From: Ipomoea triloba | Taxonomy: Eukaryota > Streptophyta > Magnoliopsida > Solanales > Convolvulaceae | DNA length: 64,000 nt | Assembly: GCF_003576645.1 (NCBI RefSeq) | Contig: NC_044930.1 | Span: 2,197,147 to 2,261,146, forward strand | Direction of reading: 5' to 3' | Shown: piece by piece, positions 11,710 to 24,274 of the stretch | How the letters are laid out: each line of letters opens with the position of its first letter | Position numbering within the stretch: position 1 is the first letter of the stretch | Position numbers and translations under genes: made by a program | The notes under the pieces: model-generated | Databases searched by the model: none | Seen by the model: the letters and a program-made list of their open reading frames with translations, nothing else | What the model was told of the DNA's origin: nothing

Positions 11710-12780
11710 TAAAAAGTGGTTAGCAGTAACATGACTACTAACAAATAACAATGGTTATCGAAAATTTTAAATAATTGATCCAACCAAGACAACAAGCAAA
11801 TGGCAACAATTTCCCACCACCGGTGGTTGAAAAAAAAAAATAGTGATGTATGCTCAAAAATTAAAAAAAAAAAATGATATATAGACTCCTATAGTATGAT
11901 TTTATTGTTAGAAGGGAAAGTGGAGAATTAAAATTATGACATTTTTATGTCAAAGACCTTGTTCTCCAGCGACATATTTGTGGCTCTTCCTGACAGGATA
12001 ATTGGATAAAACACTCACATTTGGATTGACCCGCAGTAGTCAAAGCAATCAACATGGTCAGTTGGATGGTAACGGTCAAGAGTAAAATATATTAGGAAGA
12101 GGTGGAACGGTTCTTATAGTCAAATACCGCCTCGTCAAAGAGAGTTTATGGAGGAGAGCGCACAACAATTACAGATGAGTCATGGCACATACGGAGGGGA
12201 ACTAAAGGCCGTTAGTGCACATTATTGTAACCATTACAAGTTTATAGTATAAAGAATGAGCCTATCCCACAGCAAAGGGGAGACACTCTATACCGTACTC
12301 TGAGCATAGCAATACAATTACTCTACACCTTTCCTAATATACTCTTTCTCTCCCAAATAAAAGGTCAGTGATTCAATAGGTTGAAAAAATATGTACAGAC
12401 AGATACTACACGGTAACAAAGTTATAGTATTCACAAGAACTGATGAAATGAACAAGCCCAACATATCGATGATTAACAACATAACTTATTATTTAAACTA
12501 TAAGACCATGCATTCAAATTCTGAGATACATAGCTAGGCTCCCTAGACATCTAACTGTCTCACACAGATTTTCTTGATAATTAGATAAAATCTATGTTGG
12601 GAGACCATTTTAAACATTTAAACTACCTACGATATGATAAATAATTCGGAGTTCCACACGTGGCCTAACGGTCCACTGATTAACATACCACATAATTTAT
12701 TATTTAATTAAGCAACATAGATAATATAAGTATCTTTAAAAAAAGATTATATAAGTAAGTATATATGGTAGAAGTCCAAG

Positions 12781-15301
12781 CTAAGCCTCGCCGTTATCTT
12801 CGCCGTTTTCTGCAGATTTCTTCCTCTCCAGCTCTCTCAGGGTGGATCGCCACCGGAAAAACGTGCCGAACAGTGCCTCCGTGTCTTCTAACGTTCTTCC
12901 CTGAGTTTCCGGGAGTAAGGTGAAGAAGTAGACCCAAGCAACGGCGGAGCAGCCGGCGTAGAGGAAGAACGCGCCGCCGATTGTGATAAGTTTGTAGAGG
13001 GAGATAAAGGACATTAGTAAACTGCCGCTTAGGAGGCGATTGAGCGCAACCGCGATAGCGCATCCCTGGGCGCGTAGGCGAAGGGGGAAGACCTCGGAGC
13101 TGTAGACCCACGGGATGGGGCCGAGGCCGATGGAGAAGAACGCGACGCAGGAGAGCGTCATGGCCACGCACCACCCGACGGTCCACGGCGGAGTTTCTGC
13201 GGACCGATCGACGACGGTTAAGCCGGCGGCCAAACAGAGGAGGGAAACCACGACGCCGCCGACGCTCGTCAGGAGCAGCACGCGCCGGCCGACCTTGTCG
13301 AGCAGAAAAGTCGCGACTAAACAGAAAATCATCTTCGAGAATCCGACGGCGATGCTGGCCAGAAGCTGCTGAGTCTCCGTCTCGATTCCGGCCTTTTCAA
13401 ATATCTTCGGACTATACATAACCACCGCGTCAACCGCGCTGGTCTGCTGGAAAAAGTGGACTCCCACGCCGGCCAACAGAATGTGCACGATTTTCGGACT
13501 CGGATTCACGAAAAGCTCCTTCCATACCCCCTTGCCGCCGCTCGACTCCGCCTTGATTTCAACGACGTCGTCTTTGCAGTCCGCCGGAATCCCCGCCGCC
13601 TCCTTGATATCCGCTAATCTCTGTTGCGATTCTTCCATGGAATCGGAGGTTTTGTCCAGAACTTCCTTGGCGTCTCGGAGGCGGCCCTGCATCACCAGCC
13701 ACCGCGGCGACTCCGGCATGGCGAGTACGCCGAGCGCGAGTATGGCCGCCGGAACTAAACCTACTCCCAGCATCAATCGCCATCCCAAGTGTAATGGAAG
13801 CCTTGCAAATGAGTAATTTGCAACAAATCCAAGTAAAACACCTGTAAATTAAATATTATTCACCAGTTTTCAAATACAAAAATTATGATAATAGTGCATT
13901 TAATGAAAATAATTTTGTGATTTTTTAAATTAATTTATGATGAAATCAATCAATTCAAAAACATTAATATAGAGTTGCACCTTTGATAGAAATTTAAGTC
14001 ATTAATCTCAAATATTCAATATTTCAAATCTGTCCACATAGACTTATTGGAAAATGGTAGACTAGATGAACAATGGCCATTAGTTTTGTGCTCGAATGGT
14101 ATGTAGTGGCTCTCCCATATGGGAGATCACGAGATCGAGCCTTAATGGAGGTGAAACTAACTCTCTTTGTGCTTTAACAGGTTGAGAAAGTATGCATAGG
14201 AACAGATATATATTACAATGTAATAAAGTTTTTTTAAAAAAATGAACAATAGCCATATATGTAAATAAAAAATAGAGTTTACTTATTTAGATTCATTTTG
14301 AAATGGAATCATTGATGAAATTCTTAAAGAATAAGGAATATTATTTATATCTTTGGATAAAATTATTTAGAAAATCCAAAGGATCGGACCGGTGAAACGT
14401 ACCAAAATTGATGAATACTTCAGGGAAGGAAGTGAGGAAGCCGCGGATGGAGGCGGGCGCCACCTCGGCGGTGTACACCGGAGCGATCATCAGGGCGTAT
14501 CCGACGCCGATTCCGGCGACAAACCGACCCACCATAAGGAAAGAGAAGTCGGTGGCGAATCCCATCAAGAGCGCGCCGACGAAGAAGATGACCCCCGCCA
14601 AGACGATGGTGTAGCGGCGGCCGATCCAGTCGGAGGTCCGCCCCGCCACGGCGGATCCGACCAGCGAGTAGATGTTGATAGTTCCGATCAGCAGCTCCAC
14701 CTGCACGTCGGAGACGTGCAGATCCTTCTTAATGTAAATCGATGCCCCACTCATCACTCCTATGTCTGCATTTCAACATTACAAATATTCATCCAAATTG
14801 ACATGAATCTAAATGACTAAAAATTGACAATGAATTGAAAATTGACACTACAGCAAGTAACCGTAAGTATTGACCTTCTTGATTTAAACATACAATAAGA
14901 ACAACTTAAATTGTTTATATGGTTGCTGTAAGCCTATAAGGAACCTAAATTGACTTTTTTGATTTGAATTTTCAATAAGGACGTCTCAAATTGATTTATA
15001 AGGTTTTATACCTGACAGGATCATAAAACAGATTCATCTATGGCACTCTCGGATAATGAGTGCCTGCCAGATCATAAAACAGATTCATCTCTGACACTCT
15101 CAGGTAATGACTGCAATTTAAAAAAATTAAACAACAAATTTTGGAGTTACCATAGCCAAGTAAAACGGAAGTCATGGAGGCCAAGATGGAGCAAGCTAGG
15201 GCATATTTGTTGCGTTTTGGTTTCTTGGGAGCGTCGTCGTGGACCGCCGTAAGGAGTGGTGGGCTGGCCAGAGGATGGCCGGCGGATTTCAGGTCAGCCA
15301 T
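12781..15301 (-). CDS. PLT: Polyol/monosaccharide transporter, tandem copy 2 (three exons)
   Basis: Paralogue of the gene at 5.6-9.6 kb, with exons 15301-15151, 14765-14403 and 13841-12781 (GT-AG; phases identical to copy 1), giving 524 residues. It carries the same MFS sugar-porter signatures: YDIGVMSGASIYI, GRTSDWIGRRYT, GRFVAGIGVGYALMIAPVYTAE, PESPRWLVMQGRL, HFFQQTSAVDAVVMYSPKIF, GPIPWVYSSEVFPLRLRAQG and PETQGRTLED. Twelve membrane segments are expected. Exon 3 runs uninterrupted through SVGGVVVSLLCLAAGL, where copy 1 has a 786-base intron. Start MADLKS matches copy 1. Coding exons are clearly GC-richer than the surrounding introns. The predicted protein is full length and undamaged, so both copies look functional; a difference in expression or substrate cannot be judged from sequence. 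Confidence 0.93.
15012..15113. repeat. 51-base tandem duplication in intron 1 of transporter copy 2
   Basis: Two adjacent imperfect units share ATCATAAAACAGATTCATCT followed by GACACTCTC-like sequence and AATGA. They lie inside the intron between exons 1 and 2, about 40 bases from the donor. Confidence 0.7.
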
Positions 15302-15448
15302 AGTCGGAATCCAGCGCGCACACAGATCAAAGAAGATGAAAGGAGATTTAGATGAAATTTGCAGATGCAATATATGTTTTTATGTATATATATTGGCTTA
15401 AAGGGCCGGGAATGCAAGAAACGTTTGGAAAAGTGAAGGGGATGATGA

Positions 15449-15455
15449 TTTATAA
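15449..15455 (-). promoter_or_regulatory. Possible TATA box of transporter copy 2
   Basis: TATAAAT on the minus strand, about 150 bases upstream of the ATG at 15301. A TATATATAC further up (about 15520) is an alternative. Motif and spacing only. Confidence 0.4.
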
Positions 15456-17144
15456 GAGGTTTTGGTGTGCTTGGAGTAGTACTTCTATAGTATATACTTG
15501 TGTGTGCCTGTTTTTGTGTATATATAGTACTATATTACAAGCACACCAATATAATATATATATATATATAATATTTACATGTATAAAGATTATTACTGTA
15601 ATATTTTCACCAAAAAATAAAGATTATTAATATTTATTAGTTACTACTTTTTTTTATTTTTAAAAAGACTAATATTATTACACATTTGGCATTACAACAA
15701 TGGTAATATTGCTCAGTAGGGAATTTTATTTAAAATTATTCCTACTTTTTTTAGTTACGGTAATCAAAATCTAAGGTGTGTGAGATTCACACTTTCTTTA
15801 AAATTGATTTCATTCCTTAGGGGTATCACTATGTGCGTTGAAATGTCAATTTTTCAAAATACCTACATGAAAAAAAAAAAATAATAGAGATTTTGATGTG
15901 CCAAAAATTCTCAAATATTCTGTTTAACACATGATATTTTCATTTTTTTTTGGGGGGAGAAAAAAAAACATAGAGAGCGCATTTTGAAACACAAAAAGTA
16001 GAGAATGGAGATTTTTTTTTTAAAGGAAGAATGGAAAATGAATTTAGGGAAAATTGGGGACATGAAAAAAAAAAAAAAGTAAATGCAGCCCCATATTACA
16101 AAATAGTATTAATGAATGGGCAAAAAAATTTTATAAATCCAAAAAAAAAAAAACCTTTTTTTTTGTATTTAATAAAATTATATCTCTACAAAAAGATAAG
16201 ATATACAGTTGGGAATTTTCCTAATTAATTACAATCAATATAACATTTTAGAAACTAATTGATACTACTCAAAAAGTTCTGAGCCTCGGAATGGTAGCCT
16301 TTTCTGAATATGCATGAAATTTAATTTTGTAAATATATATATATATATATATATTGAAATTTTTTTTTGTATATATATCAAAATCAGAATAATTAATATT
16401 TATAACTATCCAATTAACCATTTTCCTTATACAATTTTCTGTTCTCTCCTTTTCCATTTTCGAGCTATAACTTTAAAAAAGTAAAATATGCATAAATAAT
16501 TAATATGCTAAGACTAGCCAGATAAGGAGAGAGAATTTTTTTTATCCACAATGGATAATTATTTCCATAAAGTATTAGTTTGTCCCAAAATGAGCAGTTC
16601 AATGCGTGAAACATATTTCTCATATCCTTTCAGTCATTGCATATGTAATATTTTACTCTTTTGTGAGTTTGCGCATATTATGAATTAATTAGTGTTATAT
16701 TATGAAATAAATTTAAGAAAAACAAAACGTAGCATTATATTACTTGATAAAATCAGGGAGACTTGAACTCAAATCTACTACCAATTTTAGGTATAATGTA
16801 TAAAGATAATTGCATTTATAATACGAAAAATATTATTTCCTATTTGATGGAAATGACCCCTTTTTGAGAATATTGTGTCCATATTTTCTAAATAGTTGTC
16901 TAATTATATTGAATCCTTATATATACTGAATGATATGATGCAAAAATATATAAAGTAAGAAGAATCAATTATGAAAATCTTTCATATTCTTGATCAAAAA
17001 AAAACTCTCATATTTATTTGAGATAAATCAAATTAATAAGAAGAATCATTTGAGATAAAAATGCATATTATAATAAATAATATTATCCTATAACATAATT
17101 TTCACAGTCACTATTTAAAATTTTGAATGTGTGTCCTAGCTAGG

Positions 17145-17345
17145 TGAAACTGGCTTTATGATCCTAGTCGGCAAATAATCATAATGAGGTAAATTAATTT
17201 TGGTTGTTCATAACTGACCGACATAAACTATGAAGACCAATAGACAGCTCCACTAAAAGTCGAACTTGAAATATTGTGATTATCAAATTAACTGGTTGAC
17301 GAACAACTCGGTATTGAGTCAAAGAGTCTAGGTTGTATGAGTACT
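17145..17345 (-). mobile_element. SINE-like repeat copy
   Basis: Contains GATCCTAGTCGGCAAAT, a GTTGTTCATAACTGACCG block, AGACCAATAGACAGCTCC and the decayed head ending in TCGAACTTGAAATATTGTGA. This is the reverse orientation of the family whose best head is at 41.27 kb. Confidence 0.55.
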
Positions 17346-17799
17346 TGTACCAAGTTGGTTATATTATATTTTGGCGGCCCCATTACATAGTTTATATGTA
17401 GTTATATATGTAATATATATGTGTGTATTATATAGTTTAAATTGCTTTATGCAAATTTGACAATGTTGTCTGACTTTTTTATATTCGTTAATAGGTGTAA
17501 TACTATACGAGTTATTGTTGAATAGTTATACTTAGCAATGGTGTTGGATTGGGGGTATCTTTAGTGTGCTTTAATAATAAGTGTACGTGTGTCCTATAAA
17601 AGTGTACATATTATAATTTAATTAAATTGCTCTGTGCAAATTTGACAATGTTGGTAGACTTAAAAAAAAAAAAAAAAATCATTAATAAGCTAAGGGTAGT
17701 ACTACACATGTTATTGTTGATTTATTTATTATTATTATAATTATTGGAGTGATAGAAAGAAATTCATAGACACCATGTGTACAGTGAGTAAATATCATA

Positions 17800-17965
17800 T
17801 AGTGACTCTAGCTAATTGGCAAATGACCACGAGGAGATAAATTAAATTATTCATAGCTGATCGGTTCAAACTAAAAAAGACCAATATGTCGCTTCCACTG
17901 GGAATCAAAACTAAAATCTTATGATTACCAAACCAATAACAACCTGATCAACTTGATTAAGATTG
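17800..17965 (-). mobile_element. SINE-like repeat copy
   Basis: Same body order as the neighbour at 17.1 kb (GACTCTAGCTAATTGGCAAA, CATAGCTGATCGGTTCAAAC, AGACCAATATGTCGCTTCCA), about 650 bases away and in the same orientation. Confidence 0.5.
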
Positions 17966-17990
17966 TCCTATTATTGTTTAACACTTTGTG

Positions 17991-18168
17991 GGTGTTTGGT
18001 AAATAACTGTTGACTGATAGCTGTTAGCTAATTGGGTTAGTAGATTTTATTAGTTGATAGCATTGATTGATTGTAGAAAGATATTTTGTAAATTAGTTAT
18101 ATTGATTGTTTAACAAAATCAAACAAATTAAAATTAGTTATTCGACTAATTATTTTATCAAACATGAC
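17991..18168. mobile_element. Small MITE-like element
   Basis: Left end GGTGTTTGGTAAATAAC pairs imperfectly with the right end TTATTTTATCAAACATGACC. Interior is AT-rich with repeated GATAGC/TTAGTT motifs. Typical of short TIR elements in plants; superfamily not assignable. Confidence 0.45.
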
Positions 18169-19492
18169 CTTCAAGATTGGAATGATGTTGGATTGGGGTT
18201 TTTTTTATTGTACTTTAGCAAGTACACTAATCCTTAAACATTTCGACACGTCGCAGACAAGTACAGTGGCATATTTAATTTAAAAATTGAACAGCCAACT
18301 AACTGCTCCTTGTACCTTACTGATGACATGCATTAAGGTCCAGGTTGTGGACCGGATACACTAAAAATGCGGCTTCTAGTCTTGAACTTTAGAACACGTT
18401 GCATGGCGTCGATCCAATTTCGTTCTTTCGACCTTCCCAAAGCTATCACTGCTTCGTCGAAATTGGGATTGTTATATATCATAACTGCATGGCTAGCTTC
18501 TCACCACAAAAAAAAACTTGTACGAGACTAACGTGACCATCAATCATCTTATATTTAATTTGATTTTGACAAATCAAAACGATGCCTTGAGTGTGGAATG
18601 AAGTGATCGAATAAGTCAATTTTATCACGTGATTGATTATATAAACATAGTCAAATCACAATGTTACAACTTTGACCTTAAGTAAAAATGATCTATTGAC
18701 TTTTTTGATTTGAATTCATCCGTTATAAATACTCTAAACTAGTTTACCTTATTGTGATCACCTTACAAGTATTGGTTAAGTGCGTAGAGCATGATTATCA
18801 TATTTAAAGGTCAGAACTCTCAATCAAACTCGTTGCACATGTGATATCTTTAGATAATGGTTGTAGATGACCCGAAAATGACAACAACCAAGTAAAGATG
18901 AGGGAGGACATGGCTGCCTACATTCATTTAGGCATTGTCATTTGTATTTACGTTTGCACACGAAGCCATAATGTCTTTACTTCTATACCATTCAATTCGT
19001 TAAGGGTCGTTTTCTAGTTTGGTTGAGTGTTTAGTGTGATTGTCAAATTGCTATCGAAATAACAAGTGAAGTCCGAGAAATGTGGTTCAAAGAAATATCA
19101 TTGCTAAAAGGATAGATACTAGCTAGTAGCAATGTGGAGTTTTCAACGTGCTGGATAGTGACAATAGATAGTAAGTTTTCAGTGCAATCGGCTAAAGATC
19201 GATTTGGAAATTGAAGTGTTAGGCAAGGACTCAATCATGAAGAGTATGTAATTGTAAGACATGTTAATCATGAGGAGAAATCATGCATGTGCGATGTTTT
19301 GATAGTAATTTACAAATTTAGGTTCCATGTGCTTGAATATCCTCCCAATGGGTTTCATCCTCTTCTAATAGTAGATTATATTGGAGTGACATTTTCATAT
19401 TTCATGTTGGGTACTTGGGCTTTAAGTACCGTTTGGTAGAAGAATTCTTTGAAACCATGTGATCAAAAGCATTATGTCATGAAGACGGCAAA

Positions 19493-20755
19493 TTATGCTG
19501 TGGACCCAGGTCCACCTTGCAAGGTGGACCTGGGTCCAAAACTACGTCGTTTTTTGTCTCTTTTTTTTTAAAAAAAAAAAATTAGTAAACATATTGCTAA
19601 ATATATTTTTTAAAAAAAAAAAATTAGTAAACATATTGCTAAATATAGAGTTGTCTAAAAATGTGTGAATGTAGAGGTTTCAAAGTGTGAATGTAGAGTA
19701 TAAAAATCGTGAATGTACATTTATGATTGTGTGAATGTAGAGTTGCCCAGAAATGTGTGAATGTGGAGGTTTCAAATTGTGAATATAAAGTATAGAAATT
19801 GTGAATGTAGAGTTATGCATGTGTGAATCTGTAATAGAGTTAAAANNNNNNNNNNNNNNNNNNNNNNNNNNNNNNNNNNNNNNNNNNNNNNNNNNNNNNN
19901 NNNNNNNNNNNNNNNNNNNNNNNNNNNNNNNNNNNNNNNNNNNNNNNNNNNNNNNNNNNNNNNNNNNNNNNNNNNNNNNNNNNNNNNNNNNNNNNNNNNN
20001 NNNNNNNNNNNNNNNNNNNNNNNNNNNNNNNNNNNNNNNNNNNNNNNNNNNNNNNNNNNNNNNNNNNNNNNNNNNNNNNNNNNNNNNNNNNNNNNNNNNN
20101 NNNNNNNNNNNNNNNNNNNNNNNNNNNNNNNNNNNNNNNNNNNNNNNNNNNNNNNNNNNNNNNNNNNNNNNNNNNNNNNNNNNNNNNNNNNNNNNNNNNN
20201 NNNNNNNNNNNNNNNNNNNNNNNNNNNNNNNNNNNNNNNNNNNNNNNNNNNNNNNNNNNNNNNNNNNNNNNNNNNNNNNNNNNNNNNNNNNNNNNNNNNN
20301 NNNNNNNNNNNNNNNNNNNNNNNNNNNNNNNNNNNNNNNNNNNNNNNNNNNNNNNNNNNNNNNNNNNNNNNNNNNNNNNNNTAGAGTTGCCCAGAAATGT
20401 GTGAATGTGGAGGTTTCAAATTGTGAATATGGAGTATAGAAATCGTGAATGTAGAGTTATGCATGTGTGAATCTGTAATAGAGTTAAGAAGTTCTAGCAA
20501 CTTGTAACCCTGTAATGTGTGAATGTGGAGTTCTCAAGTTATGAATGTGGAGTATAGGACCTGTGAATATAGAGTTTTAAATGTGTGAATGCATAACAGT
20601 GGTAATATAGTTACTAAACATATAATCCTGTAATGTGTGAATGTGGGGTTTACAAAGTGTGAATGTAGAATATAGTGTATGTGAATATAGAGTATAGTGT
20701 ATGTGAATGTAGACCCAGATCCACCTTGCAAGGTGGACCTGGGTGCACGGCATAA
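19493..20755. mobile_element. Element with palindromic termini, interrupted by the assembly gap
   Basis: The left end TTATGCTGTGG leads into a perfect 36-base palindrome (19502-19537) with arms GGACCCAGGTCCACCTTG. The right end holds an imperfect version (20712-20746) followed by CACGGCATAA, the inverse of the left end. The interior is an array of degenerate units based on GTGAATGTAGAGT, visible on both sides of the Ns. No ORF. Single related termini occur at 42469, 42288 and 1887. Confidence 0.65.
19846..20381. other. Assembly gap (536 Ns)
   Basis: Run of N inside the palindrome-ended element. The ~100 bases before the gap and after it are nearly identical (GAGTTGCCCAGAAATGTGTG through GAATCTGTAATAGAGTTAA), so true gap size and copy number of the interior repeats are unknown. 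Confidence 0.95.
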
Positions 20756-21488
20756 CAACCCAATGAAGACAATCTTAATTAATTGGCATGAAATCAGCCC
20801 ATTTTGGTGAACTAATAAGGCATTCACTACGTGTAAGCCCAATTTGGATCAACATAATTATCGCAACTTATAAAGCTCAAACCCATTTTCCCACTATTAG
20901 AAGATGTTTGGTTCATACCCAAATTCAATGTTTTGAAAATTTTCATATTACTAAAAACTTAAAGATACTTAAATTCTTACCAAGTGTAATGAAGCAACTA
21001 AAGATCTGAAAGTCCCCTAAATCGTTACTTGCCTTTTTCATAGATATGAATAATATCTACTGTATTTCCACAATTCCACTAGAAATATCAACACAATGTA
21101 AATGCTAAAATTTTATGGTCAAGCGATATAAATGATTATCTCAAAAAAAAAAAAAGAAGTTATAGGTCATGCTTTAGTGGGGCAACATTGACTCGTTAAC
21201 CACCGATTTTTAGGTTCATTTTGTGGGTTCAAATGCTGATCGACGAATATTGCAGCTCATAGACTAACCAGAGAAGTTGTATAATTTCACAAAATATTTC
21301 AATATATAAAAAAATTAAAATATATAACGATCTAAATTGGAAACCAAAAGAGTTTCTCCATATAATTATTTCCATCATCCATAATCAAAATCCAAAATCC
21401 GTACATCATAATTAAGACTAACCCATGATTAACTTTCCCTAATCAAAATCTAAAACCTTACATACATCTTTACATATACATACAAATC
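20756..21488. other. AT-rich intergenic spacer
   Basis: No gene or clear repeat recognised. Confidence 0.5.
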
Positions 21489-21668
21489 TCAGAAAGCAGG
21501 AAAGAGGTATCGGGAAAGTGCGCGGTGCAAGTGAGCTGCGAGGCGGCGGGTGTAGACGGCGCCGCCGCCGCGGAGGAGCTTCTCCACGGACCCTACGAAC
21601 AGGGTAAGACTCCGAACCGGCGGCACGCATAGCATCAGCGGCGCCGCCGCAAAGAACAACGGCAACAT
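21489..21668 (-). CDS. Small hydrophobic-N-terminus protein, 59 residues
   Basis: Short minus-strand ORF starting MLPLFFAAAPLMLCVPPVRS; an in-frame Met eight codons upstream is possible. It begins with a hydrophobic stretch (residues 2-16), then PPVRSLTLFVGSVEKLL and an Arg/His-rich tail ending in SRYLFPAF. It stands out as a GC-rich island in AT-rich DNA, with many synonymous third-position G/C. The PPVRSLNLFVE-like core resembles an uncharacterised family of ~60-residue plant proteins that I recall, of unknown function. The hydrophobic start could be a signal anchor. The sequence TAGGCTTACAG just upstream could be a splice acceptor, so a leader exon is possible. Identification is tentative. 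Confidence 0.5.
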   Translation of the reverse strand: MLPLFFAAAPLMLCVPPVRSLTLFVGSVEKLLRGGGAVYTRRLAAHLHRALSRYLFPAF

Positions 21669-22584
21669 TCCTGTAAGCCTATATATATGCAATCTAGTGT
21701 GTGGAGTTGAAGAAAATTATGGGGAGTATATAATGTATGTATGTAGTGTGAACGGAGAAAATTCTTAGACTATTGTTTTCTATATTTCATTAATTTTCGT
21801 CGGTGCTGAAGAGTCGGGAAGATAACATATAGAAATATTAAAAAATTAAATAAAAAACTTTGCCCAATAATTTCTATGGTTTCTGTTGAAGTATTGTTCT
21901 GGTAATATTATAATAGAAAAAATGGTAATTAATGATTCTCCATAGTATGTCAATTATCAATGTTACTCATGAATTATTAGTGATGTAAATATTGTCTATC
22001 AATTTTTAAATCGATACATATATTGCTTATCCCGTAATATAAATGTTGCTCCTAACATTACACATATTGTCCCAGAATTAGTCATTTACAATGAATTCTT
22101 CTCAATAACAAAGAGATAGGAATAATGCATGTGTACTATCAAGTAGTACTTGTAGTTATCATTAGCACACATCTTTTAAGGTGTATATATATATACACAA
22201 TAATTAATGGAATTGAAGGAGGCAGGATTATATTCTTATTAGCTTTGGTCCCCATCACAATATCATTTGGTTCCCCTTGTTGCCTTCGATCTAAAGGATC
22301 TTGAAAGTGATCTTACTCTTATTTCTTTTTGATGAATAACTCATAATGTCATTAGCAGAAAATAAACATCAAAGTCACAACACCATTATTTTGTACCCTT
22401 TTTCCTTGCAATGGATGAGGATTTTCCACTGTTGGCCACATGATTATTTACTCATTTTCTCATCTGGTCACATCTATTAAATTTTTTTTTATATTTAGTG
22501 TGAAACTTTTAAAATTGTCACATTTGGTCCCTCTAACGTAATTTCTAGCTGCCATCAACGATCAAATTAAATTATGCTCTTTGT

Positions 22585-22643
22585 AAGTTACTTATCTTGA
22601 AGGACAAAGTTACAATTTTCGCGTCTTTCAAGATAAGTAACTT
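22585..22643. repeat. Stem-loop with ~20-base arms
   Basis: AAGTTACTTATCTTGAAGGA (22585-22604) faces the complement of GTCTTTCAAGATAAGTAACT (from 22623) across a loop of about 18 bases. Pairing is nearly perfect. It may be a tiny MITE relic or a small-RNA-like hairpin; nothing else supports a gene. Confidence 0.55.
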
Positions 22644-23849
22644 GTATGCTCTTGAAACTAGAGTTTTAGAAGATGGAAGATGAGGAGGCAAACTAGAGAA
22701 TGTCGTAAAAGATATAGAGGAAATGAAATTATAATTGCTCAATTTCCTGTTGGGCTGGTATCGATGTAAGTCATGTAACAAAATTGGTTTGCATCTATAA
22801 TATGACTTGATGGAGTTACTAGTTTAATGATGAAACAATGGGCTCAATTTCATAAGCCCAGAATTAGTTTTTTTTTTTTTTTTAAAGATTGATCTTAACC
22901 TATCGGGAAAATTTAGAGAAAACTTATTTAAGTCTACAAATAATTTAACTAGTCAACTTAACCCTACAACAACAAGACGTCCTTCATGGGACGTCGTAGT
23001 TGTCTAATTGATCGACACACCGTCTAACCAACTAACCATGATAGTCAATTAGGGAGCACCATGCCAGCTCACTTGCAAGGTGTCGTCATGGCATATGCAA
23101 CTTAGATCCTATACAAATATCCCCCTATTTCCTTCTTCCAAATTCATCTGATATCTTACTTTAGCATTTGTTTTAGTTTATATTACTATACCTATCTTAT
23201 CATAACAATCCAATCTCTCTACTTCACTTGTACTCAATTCTCGCCGTGTCTGTTACACTATCAACGACTTTAAATCAACATCTATTGAGTGAAGTATAAA
23301 ATTAAGAATTTGTCAATCAGTTCAATGAATGTGATAAACTAGGGATGGGAAAGGATTACAAATTCTTAATCTCCAAGTAAAGCCTCCACCAAATAAACTG
23401 CACAAAAGTACATTCTTATGTCACACCCACATTAATCAACTGAAGATGATGCTGATAAGTGGATGCCATAATTTATCTAATCAGGATTAGGTTTGCTTAA
23501 TTTTTTATGTCAATATAATCAAACCAAACTATACTATTTTAGATAAGACATATGCATCTATCATGCCATATATAATTCTATAATATCATTTCAGGACTCT
23601 TAGCTTCATCATGTACTATATTTTGCACCATTTGATGATCCATAAACTACCTAAATCAGAATAGTGTAGAACTATTTTTTTTTATTATTAAAAACCTAAT
23701 CTGGAATCATTCCATATATAAAAGCTATAAACCCACATTTTATTCTTATTAATTGCAATATATAAATATATAAATTAAATTATCTTTGATTTACAGGAAA
23801 GTCTTGTAGCAGCTATTCAATGGGACGATTTGAGTGAAGCTCACCTTGT

Positions 23850-23955
23850 AATTTTAGCCTCCAAAAGATCATAAAGAGTTAAATCAACCTAGATTGTTCA
23901 TAATTAATCGACTCAAATAAAAAATCCTAATAAGCAGGTTTTATAATTTCCGGGC
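23850..23955 (-). mobile_element. SINE-like repeat fragment
   Basis: Carries AAGATCATAAAGAGTTAAAT, CAACCTAGATTGTTCATAAT and ATCGACTCAAAT, matching the body of the SINE-like family in reverse orientation; both ends are decayed. Confidence 0.4.
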
Positions 23956-24274
23956 TCAAAAAATATCAATACATAAATGATCTATTTCAAGATTTAGGTG
24001 TCTTTTTGGCCACCAAAAGTGTGTAAGGGTTTTTGCCCTTTGGCCATGACGACCAACCATCTCAAATAATTCATAACTATCGTTCAAACCTACCCACTAA
24101 ATAAAACATTAAGGACATATTAAAACTATTAGTAGGTTAAAGGTTTGGTTTAAAATTTAAGATCACCCATTTTAATTGCATGACTAAATGTCTTTTTATT
24201 ACGAGAGTATAAGGCCAATTTATTTGTTCGTTTGTTTTTTTTTTTGGTGCCACGAAAGCCTAAGACCCTTGAGT

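Larger units (their letters stand above)
9569..12780. other. Repeat-rich intergenic region between the transporter copies
   Basis: Very AT-rich, no gene. A TATTTAAA at 9671-9678 (minus strand) could be the core promoter of copy 1, about 105 bases upstream of its ATG. A large MITE-like element lies at 10829-11709. The stretch 11990-12350, with ACACTCTATACCGTACTCTGAG-type sequence followed by GCATAGCAATACA, resembles the R-U5 part of a solo LTR, but no ends were found. Confidence 0.55.
15302..19492. other. AT-rich intergenic region
   Basis: No gene recognised. It holds homopolymer runs, a (TA)n at about 16335, two SINE-like copies (17145-17345, 17800-17965) and a small MITE (17991-18168). Short ORFs here lack codon structure or recognisable motifs. 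Confidence 0.6.

Noticed and set aside
11990..12350. Solo LTR
   Set aside because: The sequence resembles an LTR R-U5 segment, but I could not find both ends or a target duplication, so it is only mentioned in the intergenic entry.
12794..13816. Long ORFs overlapping transporter copy 2 in other frames (for example 13481-13816 plus, 12794-13186 minus frame 2)
   Set aside because: They are shadows of GC-rich exon 3; the true frame has full MFS motifs and conserved splice phases.
19772..20500. 242- and 212-codon ORFs around 20 kb
   Set aside because: They consist mostly of X from the N gap; the real ends are short-repeat translations.
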